Shown one piece after another: positions 43,968 through 52,112 of a DNA stretch of 64,000 nucleotides (position 1 is the stretch's first letter; each line of letters begins with the position of its first letter). The DNA is from Hyalangium gracile. GTDB taxonomy: Bacteria > Myxococcota > Myxococcia > Myxococcales > Myxococcaceae. Both the position numbers and the translations under genes were made by a program. Under the pieces are notes generated by a model. That model was not told the origin of the DNA and ran no database searches. It was given only the letters and a program-made list of their open reading frames with translations. The DNA lies in assembly GCF_020103725.1 (NCBI RefSeq), contig NZ_JAHXBG010000023.1, positions 1 through 64,000 of the forward strand, written 5' to 3'.

Positions 43968-45548
43968 TTAGCGCCAGGGGCGCGAGATGACACAGGCGTT
44001 GATGCCGCCCACGCCCATGGAGAGCTTGCCCGCCACGCCCGGAGGCGGTGGCACCTCCTGGTCGTAGACGAAGCGGCCGTGCACCTTGCCGATCTCCCGG
44101 TTCAGCTCCGCGGTCTGCAGCGGCGTCGGGAAGAGGCGGCCCCGGGCATAGCCCAGGTACTGCGCCGTCAGCTCCCACCCACCGCCCGCAGACATGCCGT
44201 GGCCGAAGGTGCCCTTGCGCGCCGTGACGAGCACTGACTCCGGCAGCAGCCCCCGCAGCGTCTCCACCTCCAGGAAGTCTCCCGGCGTGGCCGTGGCGTG
44301 CAAGTCCCAGCTGCCCACCTCGCTCGGCGCGCAGTGCGCCGCGCTCAGCGCCGCCTGCATCGCCGCCGTGGGGCCGTCCTTGGACGGAGTGATGATGTGG
44401 TCCGCGTCCGCCGTCACGCCCACCGCCAGCGGCTCCATGCCCAGCGGCTTGAAGCCCTTGGCCGTGAAGTGCTCGAAGTCCCCCAGGATCCACAGCACCG
44501 CGCCGCCCGCCACGTGCGTGCCTCGCAGCGCCGTGAGCGGCTTGGACACCGTGCCGTCCGCCGAGATGACCCGGGCGTTGTAGAAGCCTCCCACCACCAG
44601 CGGGTGCGGCGGCGGATCCGTCATCCCCATCACCACGGCCTTGGCGTCGCCGCGCTGGATGGCATCCATCGCCAGCTTCAGCCCGTAGCCGAACGAGGAG
44701 CACGCCGCCACCGGCGCGAACGTCATGCCGGTGAGCTTGCCCAGCATGGAGATCTGCGACGCCGGGCTGTTGTGGATGTTCCACAACACGTTGGAGGACA
44801 CCGAGTTCCACGGCGGCTCGGGCGCTCCCCACTTCTTCTGCAGCCGCGCGTTCCGGGTGCGCTTCTCCTTGATGACGGCGAGCTTGGCGGACTCCACGTC
44901 CCCCTCCACGCCCAGCGCCTCGATCTCCCTCAGCTCGGCCAGGTACTCCCGCAGCTCCGGAGACTGAGCGGTCCAGTACTGCCACCAGGCCTCCTCGGCC
45001 TGATCACGCTCCGTCTCCTCCACCGTCTCCGGCGCCGGAGGCATCCCGGGCCGCGCCTCCCGCGTCTCCATCCACTGGCGCAGCGCCGAGTTGCGCGAAG
45101 GCTCCGCCCAGAACCGGTTCCACCGCCGCTGGGCCCGGTACAGGTCCAGGGTGATGTCATGGATCGTCGGCAGGTCGCCCAGGCCGGTGCCCACGTACAC
45201 GTGCGAGCGGATGCCCAGCGACTGCAGCTCCTGCTCGAGCCCCGGGTTCTGCCGCAGCGCCTGGATGAACGCGGCGATGGCGTACTGCGCGGGCAGGCCC
45301 ATCTTCTTCTCGAGCTGCGCGAAGCGGCTGGACGGGAAGCGGGCGTCCACCCACGGCTTGTACTCGGAGAAGGTGAAGTCCGGCATCCCCACCAGGAAGT
45401 TGTCGGGCCCGAAACCGTTGAAGGGGGACAGCCAACTCTCCCCGGACGCGAGGTTGCGCTCGAAGACTTCGATGTCCTTGGAACGAGGGGCAACGACACC
45501 CCAACCGAAGATTCCTACTCTGCGCACGTGTCTGTTCCTCGAGTCCAT
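43968..45548 (-). CDS. Divergent beta-ketoacyl synthase
   Basis: A 526-residue condensing enzyme of the KAS I/II type. Catalytic Cys283 in VAACSSFGYG, His417 in DLHATATPGD and Lys445/His450 in ARKGTFGHGMSAGG give a full Cys-His-His set. The C-terminal MGVGGINACVI replaces the usual GFGGTNAH signature. A stretch of about 110 residues (140-250), rich in Glu, Arg and Trp, is inserted before the nucleophile region. It probably joins an acyl thioester to an ACP-bound extender, but no ACP, reductase or other fatty-acid gene is adjacent. Its substrate may be specialised. Confidence 0.88.
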   Translation of the reverse strand: MDSRNRHVRRVGIFGWGVVAPRSKDIEVFERNLASGESWLSPFNGFGPDNFLVGMPDFTFSEYKPWVDARFPSSRFAQLEKKMGLPAQYAIAAFIQALRQNPGLEQELQSLGIRSHVYVGTGLGDLPTIHDITLDLYRAQRRWNRFWAEPSRNSALRQWMETREARPGMPPAPETVEETERDQAEEAWWQYWTAQSPELREYLAELREIEALGVEGDVESAKLAVIKEKRTRNARLQKKWGAPEPPWNSVSSNVLWNIHNSPASQISMLGKLTGMTFAPVAACSSFGYGLKLAMDAIQRGDAKAVVMGMTDPPPHPLVVGGFYNARVISADGTVSKPLTALRGTHVAGGAVLWILGDFEHFTAKGFKPLGMEPLAVGVTADADHIITPSKDGPTAAMQAALSAAHCAPSEVGSWDLHATATPGDFLEVETLRGLLPESVLVTARKGTFGHGMSAGGGWELTAQYLGYARGRLFPTPLQTAELNREIGKVHGRFVYDQEVPPPPGVAGKLSMGVGGINACVISRPWR

Positions 45549-45558
45549 CAGCCGCGGC

Positions 45559-47103
45559 CTATAGCGGCTGGATCTTCAAATTGTCGAAGTGCACCTTCGT
45601 CTCCCATCCCGAGAACCCGAAGTACTGGTTGCGCGGGCCTTCGAGCGGGGATGCATCCCGCATGGAGAGGAAGGGCTGGCCGTCGATGCTCCACTCGATG
45701 GTGGCGCCACGGCGGGTGATGGTGAAGTGGTAGCGCTTGCCCGGCTCCACGGCCTTGCCGTCCCGGACGGCCCGGTCCGGCGTGTGCTCGGTCTGCCGGG
45801 CGATGACGGACTGGCTGTTGCGCCAGCCGCCGAAGATGAAGACGTAGCCGGTCGCCGTGTACTGCAGCCGCAAGTCCCCCGCATAGAAGGAGCGGCCGTC
45901 GCCCCACGCCTCCACCTTGATGTCGCCCTGCGGGTTGTCCGTCCAGGCGTCGAACTCGATGGTGGCGTTGGTGGGGATGGGCTTCTTGAGCCACACCGGC
46001 CGGTTGTGCAGCAGCTGCACCGTCAGCGCGCCGTTCTCCAGCTTCACGGCCGACGGGTTGGTGACGTTCCAGTCATCGCCCAGCGTGTCGCGATCGAAGC
46101 TGTCGGCGAAGGGGCCGGGCGGCGGGGCCGGGGGCGGCCGCAGCGACTCGGCCGGCGGCAGCGAGCCCTCCTGCTGAAGCACGCGCAGGTTGTCGAAGTA
46201 GATCTGCGACTCGAAGCCGGACAGGCCCAGCCGATCATGCCCCGGGCCCGTGAGCGGGAACGGATCGTTGAACTCCAGGAAGAGCTGCCCGTCGATGCTC
46301 CAGCGCAGCAGCCCGCCGTGCCGCTCGATGCGGTAGCGGTAGGTGCGGCCCGCCTGCACCGGCAGGGTGTTGGACTCCACGCGCACCTTGGTGCTCGCGA
46401 AGTAGACCCCCGAGTTCACCAGGTCCGCGGACGGCAGCCCCAGGCGCTGGGCCGCCGTCTGCGCCTTCTGCTGGAGCGAGCGAAGCGAGGGCGCGTTGAG
46501 GTCCTGCCGCGCGAGCACCGACAGCGTGTTGTTCCACCCGCCATGCACCAGCACGTACCCGGAGGCCGGGTCCACGCCGTTGCCGAAAACCTCCACGCGG
46601 ATGTCGCCCTCGGGGTACTCCGAGCGCACGTCGAACTCGACGACGACGTCCTCCGGCAGCCGCGCCTCGAGCCACAGCGGGTTGTTCTTCACCTGCGGGG
46701 CGAGCAACTGGCCATTCACCACGCGCCAGAAGCCGCCGATGCTGTGGAAGTCCCGCGCCACCACGCCGGGATCCGAGAAGTCCTGCCGGTAGGGCACCTG
46801 GGTGGTGACCTCGGGCTCGCCGCGCAGCAGCGCCCGGTGAATCAGCGGGAACTGCACCACGAGGATGGCGGCCACCAGCACGGCCCAACCTCGCGGGGAC
46901 AGCCCCTGGGGCTTGACCCAGGGGGTGAAGGAGGCCTCGGACGCGGTGCCCTGCGCCGGGGCGGCGGGGCTGGCGCCCTCCGCGGGCTTCTCGGGCGCGG
47001 GAGCCGCCTCAGCGGGCTTCTCCCGCGCCACCTCCACGCTCTTCCGCTGAGCGCGCTCCTGGCTCTTCGCCTTCGCCTTTTCCTTGCGCTTGGCTTGACC
47101 CAT
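45559..47103 (-). CDS. Membrane-anchored protein with two jelly-roll (LamG-like) domains
   Basis: A 514-residue protein. The first 70 residues are basic then Ala/Pro-rich and cytoplasmic, followed by one membrane helix (about 73-90, WAVLVAAILVVQFPLIH). Two homologous beta domains follow: about 105-320 and 335-514. Each has the pattern of a concanavalin-like fold: FDVRSEYPEGDIRVEVFGNG / FDAWTDNPQGDIKVEAWGDG, YVLVHGGWNN / YVFIFGGWRN, and RWSIDGQLFLEF / EWSIDGQPFLSM. This duplication suggests carbohydrate or ligand binding in the periplasm. Downstream neighbours are unrelated. Confidence 0.82.
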   Translation of the reverse strand: MGQAKRKEKAKAKSQERAQRKSVEVAREKPAEAAPAPEKPAEGASPAAPAQGTASEASFTPWVKPQGLSPRGWAVLVAAILVVQFPLIHRALLRGEPEVTTQVPYRQDFSDPGVVARDFHSIGGFWRVVNGQLLAPQVKNNPLWLEARLPEDVVVEFDVRSEYPEGDIRVEVFGNGVDPASGYVLVHGGWNNTLSVLARQDLNAPSLRSLQQKAQTAAQRLGLPSADLVNSGVYFASTKVRVESNTLPVQAGRTYRYRIERHGGLLRWSIDGQLFLEFNDPFPLTGPGHDRLGLSGFESQIYFDNLRVLQQEGSLPPAESLRPPPAPPPGPFADSFDRDTLGDDWNVTNPSAVKLENGALTVQLLHNRPVWLKKPIPTNATIEFDAWTDNPQGDIKVEAWGDGRSFYAGDLRLQYTATGYVFIFGGWRNSQSVIARQTEHTPDRAVRDGKAVEPGKRYHFTITRRGATIEWSIDGQPFLSMRDASPLEGPRNQYFGFSGWETKVHFDNLKIQPL

Positions 47104-47205
47104 CGGTGTCGGTGTTCCCCGGAGGTGGGAAGGGCGCCGGACTCTACGCGCCGCGGCAAGTCAGGTAAAGCATGCCGACCGGCGCCTGGAGGCCTGTCCG
47201 CCGGA

Positions 47206-47913
47206 CTACTTGACGCCCCAACGGCGCTCGAGTGCCTTCTGCTCGGCCTTGCGCAGCTTCAGCCGCTCCTTCTCGGCCCGGATGCGGTCCATCTCCTCGG
47301 GCGAGGGGCGCACGGCAATCTGGTACACGCTGCCGGCCAGCGCGAACAGGCCCGCGGCGATGATGACGCCCCAGGGCTGGTTGGCCACCGTGGCCACCAG
47401 GCCCACGAACTGGTAGAGCGCCGCCAGGGCGCCGATGACGAGGATCCACGCCCCCACCACTGAGGACACGATGGCGCCCACCACCCGGTGGAGGATGGCC
47501 GCCACCAGCCCGCTGATGAGCAGCGTGGGCACGAAGCCCAGCAGGAAGTCCTGCGGCCCGGCTATCTGCCCGGCGAGCAGCCCCAGGGGGATGCCCACGC
47601 CCAGGAAGGTGATGATGGGGGGCAGCAGGAAGCCCGCGACGGCCAGGATCGCCGCCACCAGGTTGGGCAGGCGCGGGTCCAGCTCGGTCAGCCCCAGCTT
47701 CGCGGCGATGACGCCGGTCCACGTCAGGGCGATGAGGGCGCCGACGGGGCCCGCCACCAGCCGGAACATGCGCCCGCCGCCGAAGAGCAGCAGCAGCAGC
47801 CCCAGCGCACAGCACACGATTCCCGCCCACATCGGCAGGAGGCGGTAGATGCCCACCCAGCCCTGGGGGTTGTATGTCTGGTAGGCCTTGAGCGCCTGGA
47901 CGAGAGCTTCCAC
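47206..47913 (-). CDS. Multi-pass membrane protein
   Basis: A 235-residue protein starting at GTG 47913 with AAGGTG upstream. About seven hydrophobic helices fill residues 25-205; the last 25 residues are a charged cytoplasmic helix (RAEKERLKLRKAEQKALERR). The glycine-rich helix pairs resemble DUF4203-like proteins. It follows the small membrane gene by nine bases, so they form an operon. Function unknown. Confidence 0.78.
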   Translation of the reverse strand: MEALVQALKAYQTYNPQGWVGIYRLLPMWAGIVCCALGLLLLLFGGGRMFRLVAGPVGALIALTWTGVIAAKLGLTELDPRLPNLVAAILAVAGFLLPPIITFLGVGIPLGLLAGQIAGPQDFLLGFVPTLLISGLVAAILHRVVGAIVSSVVGAWILVIGALAALYQFVGLVATVANQPWGVIIAAGLFALAGSVYQIAVRPSPEEMDRIRAEKERLKLRKAEQKALERRWGVK

Positions 47914-47922
47914 GGCATCACC

Positions 47923-48183
47923 TTAATAGCGAGAGAGCGCCAGCGCGACGAGGAGCAGGAGGATGACGAGCGCCAGCGCGGCGAAAGCATAGACCGCCGG
48001 GGGCGTCCGGGTGCGGCGCAGCAGCTCCTCGGCCTGCGCCCGGTCGTCCGGCGAGGGGTCGGCGGCCAGGATGCGAGAGGCCTCGCGCCGGGCCCCCGCC
48101 ACATCCCCCGCCTCCATCCGCTTCCAGGCGGCGAGCATCTCCGGGGAGGCCGGATCTTTGGGCGTTTGTCCGCCTTTCGCCAT
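47923..48183 (-). CDS. Small single-helix membrane protein
   Basis: An 86-residue protein: a soluble TPR-like helical N-terminus (SPEMLAAWKRMEAGDVAGARREASRILAADPSPDDRAQAEELL) and a C-terminal membrane anchor (VYAFAALALVILLLLVALAL). The layout is that of a tail-anchored adaptor. It is the first gene of a pair with the multi-pass protein and divergent from the DUF4159 gene. Confidence 0.75.
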   Translation of the reverse strand: MAKGGQTPKDPASPEMLAAWKRMEAGDVAGARREASRILAADPSPDDRAQAEELLRRTRTPPAVYAFAALALVILLLLVALALSRY

Positions 48184-48241
48184 GGGGGGCCTCTATAGCG
48201 GGGAATGCAAGGACGCGTCGACGGTATATACAACCCCCACC

Positions 48242-49000
48242 ATGAGCGCCCGGCGAGTCACCCGTCGCAACCTCCTGCTCGGCACGGCCGCGCTGTTGCC
48301 GCTGTTGTCGCGGCGGGCCTCCGCCTTTGGAGAGAAGAGCCGTTTCATCCCCGCCGTGGTGAAGCACGGCGGCAGGTGGGACCTGCGCCTCAACGGCTTG
48401 CGCCGCATCGCCTGGGAGCTGCAGCGCCGCACCTCGGTGGAGGTGCTGCCCGAGGCCCGGCCCTGTCTGCTCGACAGCTCGGAGATCTTCGAATACCCGT
48501 TCCTCTACTTCGGGGGCGAGGGCAGCTTCCCGGCGCTCAGCGACGCGGAGGTGGAGAACCTGCGGCGCTACCTGACGTTCGGCGGCTTCCTGCTGGCGGA
48601 CGCCAACGACGGCAGCGACGGGGACGGCTTCGACTCGAGCTTCCGCCGGGAGATGGCGCGGGTGCTGCCGCAGAGCCCGCTGTCGACGGTGCCCTCCACC
48701 CACGTCGTCTTCAAGACGTTCTTCCTGCTGGACGCGGCGCCGGGCCGGCTGCTCAACAAGCCGCACCTGCAGGCCTGCATGCTGGGCAAGCGCGCCGCGG
48801 TGATGTACTCGCAGAACGACCTTGCGGGCGCCTGGAGCCGCACCGAGGCGGGAGATTACGAGTTCGACGTCTCTCCTGGCGGAGAGCCGCAGCGTGAGTT
48901 AGCCATCCGGATGGGCATCAATCTGTGCATGTATGCCCTCTGCCTGGATTACAAGGACGACGCCGTCCACCTGGACATCATCCTCAACAAGCGGCGCTGA
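48242..49000 (+). CDS. DUF4159 family protein with Tat-type signal
   Basis: A 252-residue protein. The N-terminus SARRVTRRNLLLGTAALLPLLSRRASA has twin arginines followed by a hydrophobic core, a probable Tat or Sec signal. The body matches DUF4159: PFLYFGGEGSFPALSDAEVENLRRYLTFGGFLLADAND and the later QNDLAGAW...YEFDVSPGGE. DUF4159 is related to glutamine-amidotransferase-like domains and usually accompanies VWA-domain membrane proteins, as here. Function unknown. Confidence 0.85.
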   Translation: MSARRVTRRNLLLGTAALLPLLSRRASAFGEKSRFIPAVVKHGGRWDLRLNGLRRIAWELQRRTSVEVLPEARPCLLDSSEIFEYPFLYFGGEGSFPALSDAEVENLRRYLTFGGFLLADANDGSDGDGFDSSFRREMARVLPQSPLSTVPSTHVVFKTFFLLDAAPGRLLNKPHLQACMLGKRAAVMYSQNDLAGAWSRTEAGDYEFDVSPGGEPQRELAIRMGINLCMYALCLDYKDDAVHLDIILNKRR

Positions 49001-49033
49001 CCGCGGGGCCTGGCTCCCCGCCGAGCGCGATTG

Positions 49034-51319
49034 ATGAACTCACAGCCCTTCAACGACTGGAAGCTGGTCAGCCTCTCGCCCCTGCCCGTGTGGGTGATGG
49101 TCCTGTTGGGGGTGGGGCTCGTGCTGGGCATCGCCCTGGCGGCCTGGGGCGTGCGCCGCGAGCCCTCGCGCCTGCGCAAGGGGCTGCTCTGGGTGCTGAG
49201 GCTGGGCGCGGGGGTGGCCGCGCTGTTCTTCCTGCTGGAGCCCGGCATCCGTCACCTGCAGGTGGCGCGGATGAAGAACCGGGTGGCGGTGCTGGTGGAC
49301 CGCTCGGCCTCCATGGGCTTCCCGGCCGAGCCGGGGGGCCCCTCGCGCTCGGGGCAGGTGGGCACCTACCTGGACAAGATCGCCCCGAACCTGGCGGCGC
49401 TGCAGGACCGCTTCACGGTGGAGGTGTACGGGTTCGACCCGGAGCTGGCGCCGGTGACTCCGGCCACGCTGCGGAACGAGCCGCCGCGGGCGGGCACCAC
49501 GGACATCCTCTCGGCGCTGCGAGCGGTGGGCGCGGGCTCGCAGGGCGCGCGCAAGCTGTCCGGCGTGCTGCTCTTCAGTGACGGGGCGGACAACGCGGAG
49601 CTGGCGGCGGGCGCGGTGGGCAAGGCGCGCTCGGCGCTGACGGACCTGGGCGTGCCGGTGTCCACCTTCCTGGTGGGCCAGGAGACGCTGAAGGACCTGG
49701 CGATCGAAGGGCTCAAGGTGGACGACTTCGCCTTCGTGCGCAACTCGCTCACGGTGGAGGTGGAGATCCACGGCCGGGGCTTCTCGGGCAAGGACATCCC
49801 CGTGGTGCTCAGCCAGGAGGGCAAGACGGTGGCGAGCAAGACGGTGCGCCTCCAGTCCTCGGACGACGTGCAGCCGGTGGCGTTCACGTTCACGCCGGAC
49901 CAGACGGGGCGCTTCGTCTACACCGTCACGGTGCCCACCTTCCCGGACGAGGCGGTGAGCGACAACAACACGCGCTCGTTCACGCTGAAGGTGATCCGCG
50001 ACCGCGTGCGCGTGCTGCTGGTGGTGGGGCGGCCCTCGTGGGACGAGCGCTACCTGCGCGGCCTGCTGCGCCAGGACGCCAACGTGGACATGGTGTCCTT
50101 CTACATCCTGCGGACGATGACGGACGATCCGGGCGTGGTGAGCCAGGAGCGCGAGCTGTCGCTGATTCCCTTCCCCATGGAGGAGATCTTCGACACGAAG
50201 CTGGACACCTTCGACGTCGTCATCTTCCAGAACTTCGGGTACGCGGACCCGTCGCTGGCCATCACCGAGTACGAGCGCAACCTGGAGCGCTACGTCCACA
50301 ACGGCGGCGCCATCGTGATGATCGGCGGCGACAGCGTGCTGGGCGAGGGGCGGGCGACGATGCCCACGCTGATGGAGGCGCTGCCGGTGGAGGCCGCGGG
50401 GCCGGCCAACGTGGAGCCCTTCAAGGCGCGCCTGACGCCGGACGGCGTGCGCCACCCGGTGACGGCGCTGGGCACGGGCGTGTCGAGCACGGAGGCGGCG
50501 TGGGCGGAGCTGCCGGCCATCCCGGGCATCAACTCCACGCGGGCGCGGCCGGGGGCGACGGTGCTGCTGGACCACCCGTTCCACCTGGTGGACGGGAAGA
50601 ACGCGCCACTGGTGGCGGTGTGGGACTACGGGCGGGGCCGGGCGATGGCCCTGGCCACGGACGCCAGCTGGTACTGGGCCTTCACCTCCCACAAGGGCGG
50701 CTCGCCGAACCGGACATATGACCGCTTCTGGGGCAACGCGCTGCGCTGGCTGGTGAGGGATCCGGACCTGACGACGCTGAAGGTGACGGCGGATCCGCCC
50801 TCGGTGGAGCCGGGCAAGCCGGTGGGCGTGGTGGTGTCGGCGCGGACGGCGGACTACCAGGCGGCGCAGGACGCGCAGGTGCGGGTGGAGCTGTTCTCGG
50901 TGGCCACGCAGAAGCCGGTGGCGGTGCAGACGGGGACGACGGGGCCGGACGGGATGGTGCGGCTGGAGTTCGCGCCTCCGGCGCCGGGGCCGTACAAGCT
51001 GCTGGGCACGGCGAAGAAGGGCGAGACGGACCTGGGGCAGGGCGAGGACGCGGTGGCGGTGCGCGCGGTGGGGCCGGAGCTGTCGGACGCCTCGGTGCGG
51101 CCAGCGCTCCTGGAGCAGATCGCCAAGGTGACGGGCGGCAAGGCCTACCGGCTGCAACAGGAGAGCACGCTGCCGGAGGTGCCGCTGCTGGATCCGCCGG
51201 TGGTGGAGGTGGGTCGGGCGAAGGATCAGCCCCTGTGGGACCGCTGGTACTACCTGGTGGTGCTCGTGGGGCTGGCGGGCGCCGAGTGGTTCCTGCGCCG
51301 CCGGTTCGGCTACGTCTGA
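49034..51319 (+). CDS. Large VWA / glutamine-amidotransferase-like membrane protein
   Basis: A 761-residue protein starting at ATG 49034 (a TTG lies just upstream). Two N-terminal membrane helices (about 19-38 and 50-70) precede a von Willebrand A-like domain with MIDAS start DRSASMGF and GVLLFSDGADNAEL. A beta-sandwich domain and a class I amidotransferase-like domain (VRVLLVVGRPSWDERYLRGLL ... VHNGGAIVMIGGDSVLG) follow. One C-terminal membrane helix (YYLVVLVGLAGAEWFLRRR) ends it. Such proteins occur in MoxR/BatA-type operons and in predicted stress or envelope complexes. It forms an operon with the DUF4159 gene, 33 bp upstream. Confidence 0.88.
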   Translation: MNSQPFNDWKLVSLSPLPVWVMVLLGVGLVLGIALAAWGVRREPSRLRKGLLWVLRLGAGVAALFFLLEPGIRHLQVARMKNRVAVLVDRSASMGFPAEPGGPSRSGQVGTYLDKIAPNLAALQDRFTVEVYGFDPELAPVTPATLRNEPPRAGTTDILSALRAVGAGSQGARKLSGVLLFSDGADNAELAAGAVGKARSALTDLGVPVSTFLVGQETLKDLAIEGLKVDDFAFVRNSLTVEVEIHGRGFSGKDIPVVLSQEGKTVASKTVRLQSSDDVQPVAFTFTPDQTGRFVYTVTVPTFPDEAVSDNNTRSFTLKVIRDRVRVLLVVGRPSWDERYLRGLLRQDANVDMVSFYILRTMTDDPGVVSQERELSLIPFPMEEIFDTKLDTFDVVIFQNFGYADPSLAITEYERNLERYVHNGGAIVMIGGDSVLGEGRATMPTLMEALPVEAAGPANVEPFKARLTPDGVRHPVTALGTGVSSTEAAWAELPAIPGINSTRARPGATVLLDHPFHLVDGKNAPLVAVWDYGRGRAMALATDASWYWAFTSHKGGSPNRTYDRFWGNALRWLVRDPDLTTLKVTADPPSVEPGKPVGVVVSARTADYQAAQDAQVRVELFSVATQKPVAVQTGTTGPDGMVRLEFAPPAPGPYKLLGTAKKGETDLGQGEDAVAVRAVGPELSDASVRPALLEQIAKVTGGKAYRLQQESTLPEVPLLDPPVVEVGRAKDQPLWDRWYYLVVLVGLAGAEWFLRRRFGYV

Positions 51320-51347
51320 GCCGCGAGGAGCCCCGAGCGTTTCGAAG

Positions 51348-51378
51348 CGCCAGGAGAAGTGAGCTCCCTCTCCTGGCG
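51348..51378. terminator. Hairpin between convergent genes
   Basis: CGCCAGGAGA (51348-51357) pairs perfectly with TCTCCTGGCG (51369-51378) around an 11-base loop. There is no T-run; it probably serves as a two-way transcript end for the VWA gene and sodC. Confidence 0.5.
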
Positions 51379-51398
51379 ATGAGCTCCGAGGGCTGCCG

Positions 51399-51989
51399 TT
51401 ACTTGGAGACGACGCCGCAGGCGATGCGCCCGCCCGCGTCACCGGCCGGGTCCGTCTTGTAGTCGTCCGCCTTGGCGTGCACGACGACCGAGGCGCCATC
51501 CGTGTCCATCATCGACGCCACGGTGAGGCCACCGTTGGCGAAGAACTCGAACTGGACCTTGCCGTCCTGGGCCACGTTGAGGTTGGGCAGGTCGCCCTCG
51601 TGCTTGCCGCCCGGGGACAGCATGCCGTGGGTCTTCTTGCTCGGGTTGAAGTGGCCGCCGGCGGTCTTGAACTCGGGGGCGTCGCACTTGCCGGCCTCGT
51701 GGATGTGGATGGCGTGCGTGCCCGCGGGGATGTTGGAGAGGGTGCCCTTGATGAGGACGCCGTGGGGCGTCTGCTCGAACGTCACGTCGCCCACCGGCTG
51801 GCCCTTGGCGTCCTTGAGGCTCGCCTTGGCCGTGTCGCCGGCCTTCGTCTCCTGGGGAGCGGCCGTCTTCTCGTCCTTCTTCGCCGCTTCGACGGTCTTC
51901 TCGCGCACGGCCGAGGGGGTGGTCTTCTGGGCAAGCGCGGGAGCGGCGAGGGCGAGGGTTGCGGCGGTCAGCAGTGCATGGGACTTCAT
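51399..51989 (-). CDS. sodC: Cu/Zn superoxide dismutase
   Basis: A 196-residue secreted SodC that converts superoxide to hydrogen peroxide and oxygen. Signal peptide of about 20 residues (ending ALA). After a charged linker, metal ligands appear in order: HAIHIHEAGKC, GGHFNP, HEGDLPN, and the VVVHAKADDYKTDPAGDAGGRIACG region. Both structural cysteines are present. ATG 51989 is preceded by a GGAGGAACGCTC-type ribosome binding site on the minus strand. Probably periplasmic, defending against external superoxide. Confidence 0.96.
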   Translation of the reverse strand: MKSHALLTAATLALAAPALAQKTTPSAVREKTVEAAKKDEKTAAPQETKAGDTAKASLKDAKGQPVGDVTFEQTPHGVLIKGTLSNIPAGTHAIHIHEAGKCDAPEFKTAGGHFNPSKKTHGMLSPGGKHEGDLPNLNVAQDGKVQFEFFANGGLTVASMMDTDGASVVVHAKADDYKTDPAGDAGGRIACGVVSK

Positions 51990-52112
51990 GAGCGTTCCTC
52001 CTGATCGGAAGTTGGGTGTTGCGAAGCGCGCTGCACACTAACCATGGATGGGCGCGCTCGCTCGCAAGGAAGTTCGCTCTGCTCGTGGCTCAACAGGAGC
52101 CTCGTTCAGCGC

